From NCBI GenBank assembly GCA_001795335.1, contig MGOK01000002.1:1275-9454 (forward strand): a DNA stretch of 8,180 nt. The letters run 5' to 3'. A program made the position numbers and the translations under genes. Positions within the stretch are counted from its first letter, which is position 1; each line of letters begins with the position of its first letter. Below are positions 6,381-8,180 of the stretch, in pieces. Source of the DNA: Chloroflexi bacterium RBG_19FT_COMBO_55_16. Its GTDB lineage: Bacteria; Chloroflexota; Anaerolineae; Anaerolineales; UBA4823. The notes under the pieces were generated by a model. It made no database searches. It was given only the letters and a program-made list of their open reading frames with translations, and was not told the origin of the DNA.

Positions 6381-7625
6381 TCATGAGTCAGCACTCCCAA
6401 GACTCGTTGAAGGCTGGGCAGCTGCCAAACCCTCCCGCACTCTCCACATCAAGAATCCCGCCAAAAGAAAGAAGATCGCCGAAAAGGCGAACATCGTGCG
6501 GTAGTTTCCGCCGGTCAAGTCAATGATCACCCCAACCACCTGGGGGCCGCCGACTGCGGCGATGTTAGACGCCAGATAGTACAATCCGGTGAAGGCGCCG
6601 ATCGATGCGTCTCCACCTACATCATAAACCATGGGCAGCGAATTCACGTTAATCAAAGCCCAGAAAAAACCAGCCGGGATCAGGAAGGCGATCAACATCA
6701 GCTGGCTGCTCACCATTAAACCATACAGGCAAAGCAAAGTCAGGCCAGCGATCCCAACCAGGATCACCCGCCTCCGACCAAAGCGGGTGGCGATCAAGCC
6801 GCTCGGCAGGGCAAAGATCACAAACATTAAGGCCAGCCCTGATGTGAGAATAGCCATCCTCCCTGCGTCAATGCCCAGGATAAACTTGCCAAAGGATGAG
6901 ATCCAGGTCTCCAGGGCATTGAAGCCTAAGAACCAGCACAGGATTGCCAGCAAGATCAACACTCCGGAGCGGTCCGACGCGTTTAGGACTTCTTTAAGAT
7001 GGCTGACAAAGCCGCCTTGCGTTTGCCGCTCTACATTTTTCTCGCCGACTTGTGGCTCGCGCACGAGCAGCAAAACCAATGTGATCGCCGCCAGCATTAC
7101 CAGGCTGCCGAATACAAAGGGAGTGATCCTTCCAAACTTATAGAGTAGGCCTCCGACCAGAAAAGCCAGGATCGAGCCCACACCCCCCATCAGGTTGATG
7201 ATGCCATTGGCTGTGCTGCGCTGCTGGGAGGGGAATAGGTCGCCAAGCAAGGCGATCGTAGGGGAGCGAAATAGAGCCATGCTTAAGTTGGTCAACAGGA
7301 TGGCGATCATGATCCCCGGTACCGTGCCCATCACCGGCACCAGGATGAAAAAAATTGCTGCCAAGGGGGCACCGACCAGCATCCACGGTTTCCGCCGCCC
7401 AAGGCGAGTGCGGGTCTGGTCGGAGCGTTCGCCTACGATAGGCTGGACGAACATATTCAGGTAATTGTCCCAGGTCATGATGAAGCCGATCAAGGTCGCC
7501 GACAGGCCGAATTCTTCCCTGAGGAACACCGGCACAAAGTTATTGAAGATCGGCCAGATGAGACTGATGCCAAAGAAACCGAAGCCAAGCAGGAATGTTT
7601 TGCCGAAGGGAAAACGTCGATTCAT
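6381..7625 (-). CDS. Major facilitator superfamily transporter, possibly GPH/SLC45 (sugar-type)
   Basis: This 414-residue inner-membrane protein has about twelve hydrophobic segments in two halves. They are divided by a charged cytoplasmic loop at about 189-219. The loop between helices 2 and 3 carries GERSDQTRTRLGRRKPW (65-81), an MFS motif A variant with the extended TRxGRRKP form common in the glycoside/pentoside/hexuronide and sucrose-type (SLC45) transporters. A second RFGRRR motif is at 281-286. A sugar or glycoside substrate is an inference from that motif. The start at 7623-7625 is chosen because AAGGAG (7633-7638) lies 7 bp upstream. A start at 7706 would add 27 residues but overlap trmD by 62 bases. 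It sits 19 bp after trmD and 16 bp before the pseudouridine synthase, with no functional link apparent. Confidence 0.88.
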   Translation of the reverse strand: MNRRFPFGKTFLLGFGFFGISLIWPIFNNFVPVFLREEFGLSATLIGFIMTWDNYLNMFVQPIVGERSDQTRTRLGRRKPWMLVGAPLAAIFFILVPVMGTVPGIMIAILLTNLSMALFRSPTIALLGDLFPSQQRSTANGIINLMGGVGSILAFLVGGLLYKFGRITPFVFGSLVMLAAITLVLLLVREPQVGEKNVERQTQGGFVSHLKEVLNASDRSGVLILLAILCWFLGFNALETWISSFGKFILGIDAGRMAILTSGLALMFVIFALPSGLIATRFGRRRVILVGIAGLTLLCLYGLMVSSQLMLIAFLIPAGFFWALINVNSLPMVYDVGGDASIGAFTGLYYLASNIAAVGGPQVVGVIIDLTGGNYRTMFAFSAIFFLLAGFLMWRVREGLAAAQPSTSLGSADS

Positions 7626-7632
7626 AGCGGAG

Positions 7633-7638
7633 CTCCTT
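7633..7638 (-). promoter_or_regulatory. Ribosome binding site deciding the MFS transporter start
   Basis: AAGGAG on the minus strand lies 7 bp before the ATG at 7623-7625. It falls between the trmD stop codon and the transporter start and favours the shorter protein over a start inside trmD. Confidence 0.75.
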
Positions 7639-7644
7639 GTTTGG

Positions 7645-8180
7645 TTAATCTTTAACGTCCAGCCGGTCATCGGCATCCAACCGAGCCAGAAAATCCCGGT
7701 CAGCATCGGATAGCGAGGCTGTGGCTAACAAGTCCGGTCGCCGCCGCCAGGTGCGCAGCAAGGCTTGCTCCCGTCGCCAGCGAGCCAGGCGGGCGTGATC
7801 GCCGGAGAGCAATACCTCCGGGACACGCCAGCCACGGAACTCCGCCGGGCGGGTGTAATGGGGATATTCAAGCAGACCCGAGGCGTGGGAATCATCCCAG
7901 GCTCCATCGGGATCTCCCAAGGCTCCTGGAATCAGGCGAGTCACAGCGTCGATCAGCACCAGAGCGGGCAACTCCCCGCCGGTGAGCACATAATCACCGA
8001 TCGAGATTTCATCATGGACCAGGTATTGGCGGATGCGCTCGTCGATCCCTTCATAACGCCCGCAGATCAAGGCCAGGTGCGGTTGTTGGCTCAATTCCCC
8101 AGCCAAGGCCTGGGTAAACGTTCGCCCCTGGGGAGTGAGTAAAATAACAGGGCAGGCTGGGGGAGCGCCTAAGACACCCT
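7645..8180 (-). CDS. trmD: tRNA (guanine-N1-)-methyltransferase TrmD, C-terminal part (cut by window edge)
   Basis: The visible 177 residues continue in frame to the window edge; roughly the first 70-80 residues of the usual ~250 are missing. TrmD uses S-adenosylmethionine to make m1G37 next to the anticodon in tRNAs, which prevents frameshifting. The trefoil-knot SPOUT features are present: [26 protein letters not shown], and [20 protein letters not shown], the last forming part of the SAM pocket. The flexible linker [17 protein letters not shown] contains the conserved DS(F/H) aspartate that probably corresponds to the catalytic base. The C-terminal domain has [20 protein letters not shown], and its [12 protein letters not shown] stretch is typical. 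The stop at 7645-7647 is 19 bp before the MFS start. TrmD often sits in the rpsP-rimM-trmD-rplS cluster; rplS is not next here, the transporter is. Confidence 0.96.
   Translation of the reverse strand, partial: GVLGAPPACPVILLTPQGRTFTQALAGELSQQPHLALICGRYEGIDERIRQYLVHDEISIGDYVLTGGELPALVLIDAVTRLIPGALGDPDGAWDDSHASGLLEYPHYTRPAEFRGWRVPEVLLSGDHARLARWRREQALLRTWRRRPDLLATASLSDADRDFLARLDADDRLDVKD

Noticed and set aside
7626..7706. Longer N-terminus for the MFS transporter starting at 7706
   Set aside because: It would overlap trmD by 62 bases, and a good Shine-Dalgarno stands directly before the internal ATG at 7625.
8117..8122. AACGTT inside trmD as a stray copy of the cassette repeat
   Set aside because: It is a single hexamer in conserved coding sequence without 8-bp periodicity; chance explains it.

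Overview
The window looks like a bacterial chromosome segment, most likely from the Chloroflexota (Anaerolineae or a relative). This assignment is an inference from the general character of the proteins and from the CIRCE-controlled order hrcA-grpE-dnaK-dnaJ-prmA; no rRNA marker is present. Every supported gene lies on the minus strand, so transcription runs from high to low coordinates. The first and last genes are cut by the window edges.

In transcription order, the right part (8180 to 5630) is a tight cluster of trmD (3' part only), an MFS transporter and an RluA-family pseudouridine synthase. The gaps between them are 19 and 16 bp. The next gap, 5546 to 5629, holds a near-consensus sigma-70 promoter (TTGACG, 17 bp, TATTAT), a perfect CIRCE operator and the hrcA ribosome binding site. 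Then follows the class I heat-shock operon: hrcA (repressor), grpE (nucleotide exchange factor), dnaK (Hsp70), an inserted small gene, dnaJ (Hsp40), and the start of prmA (ribosomal protein L11 methyltransferase). DnaK, DnaJ and GrpE form one chaperone machine, and HrcA acting on CIRCE should hold the operon down until heat stress.

The unusual part is the insert between dnaK and dnaJ (about 1421 to 1880). A 129-residue four-helix-bundle protein of the 23S rRNA intervening-sequence (IVP/S23) family sits between two tracts of 8-bp-periodic AACGTT-like repeats, one on each side. The tracts supply the last codons and stop codon of dnaK, the last codons and stop codon of the small gene, and most of the leader of dnaJ. 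The layout suggests a compact inserted cassette inside an otherwise canonical chaperone operon. Its function and mobility cannot be decided from the sequence alone.

There is no gene-free stretch longer than 300 bases. No tRNA, rRNA, CRISPR array, transposase or convincing intrinsic terminator was seen.
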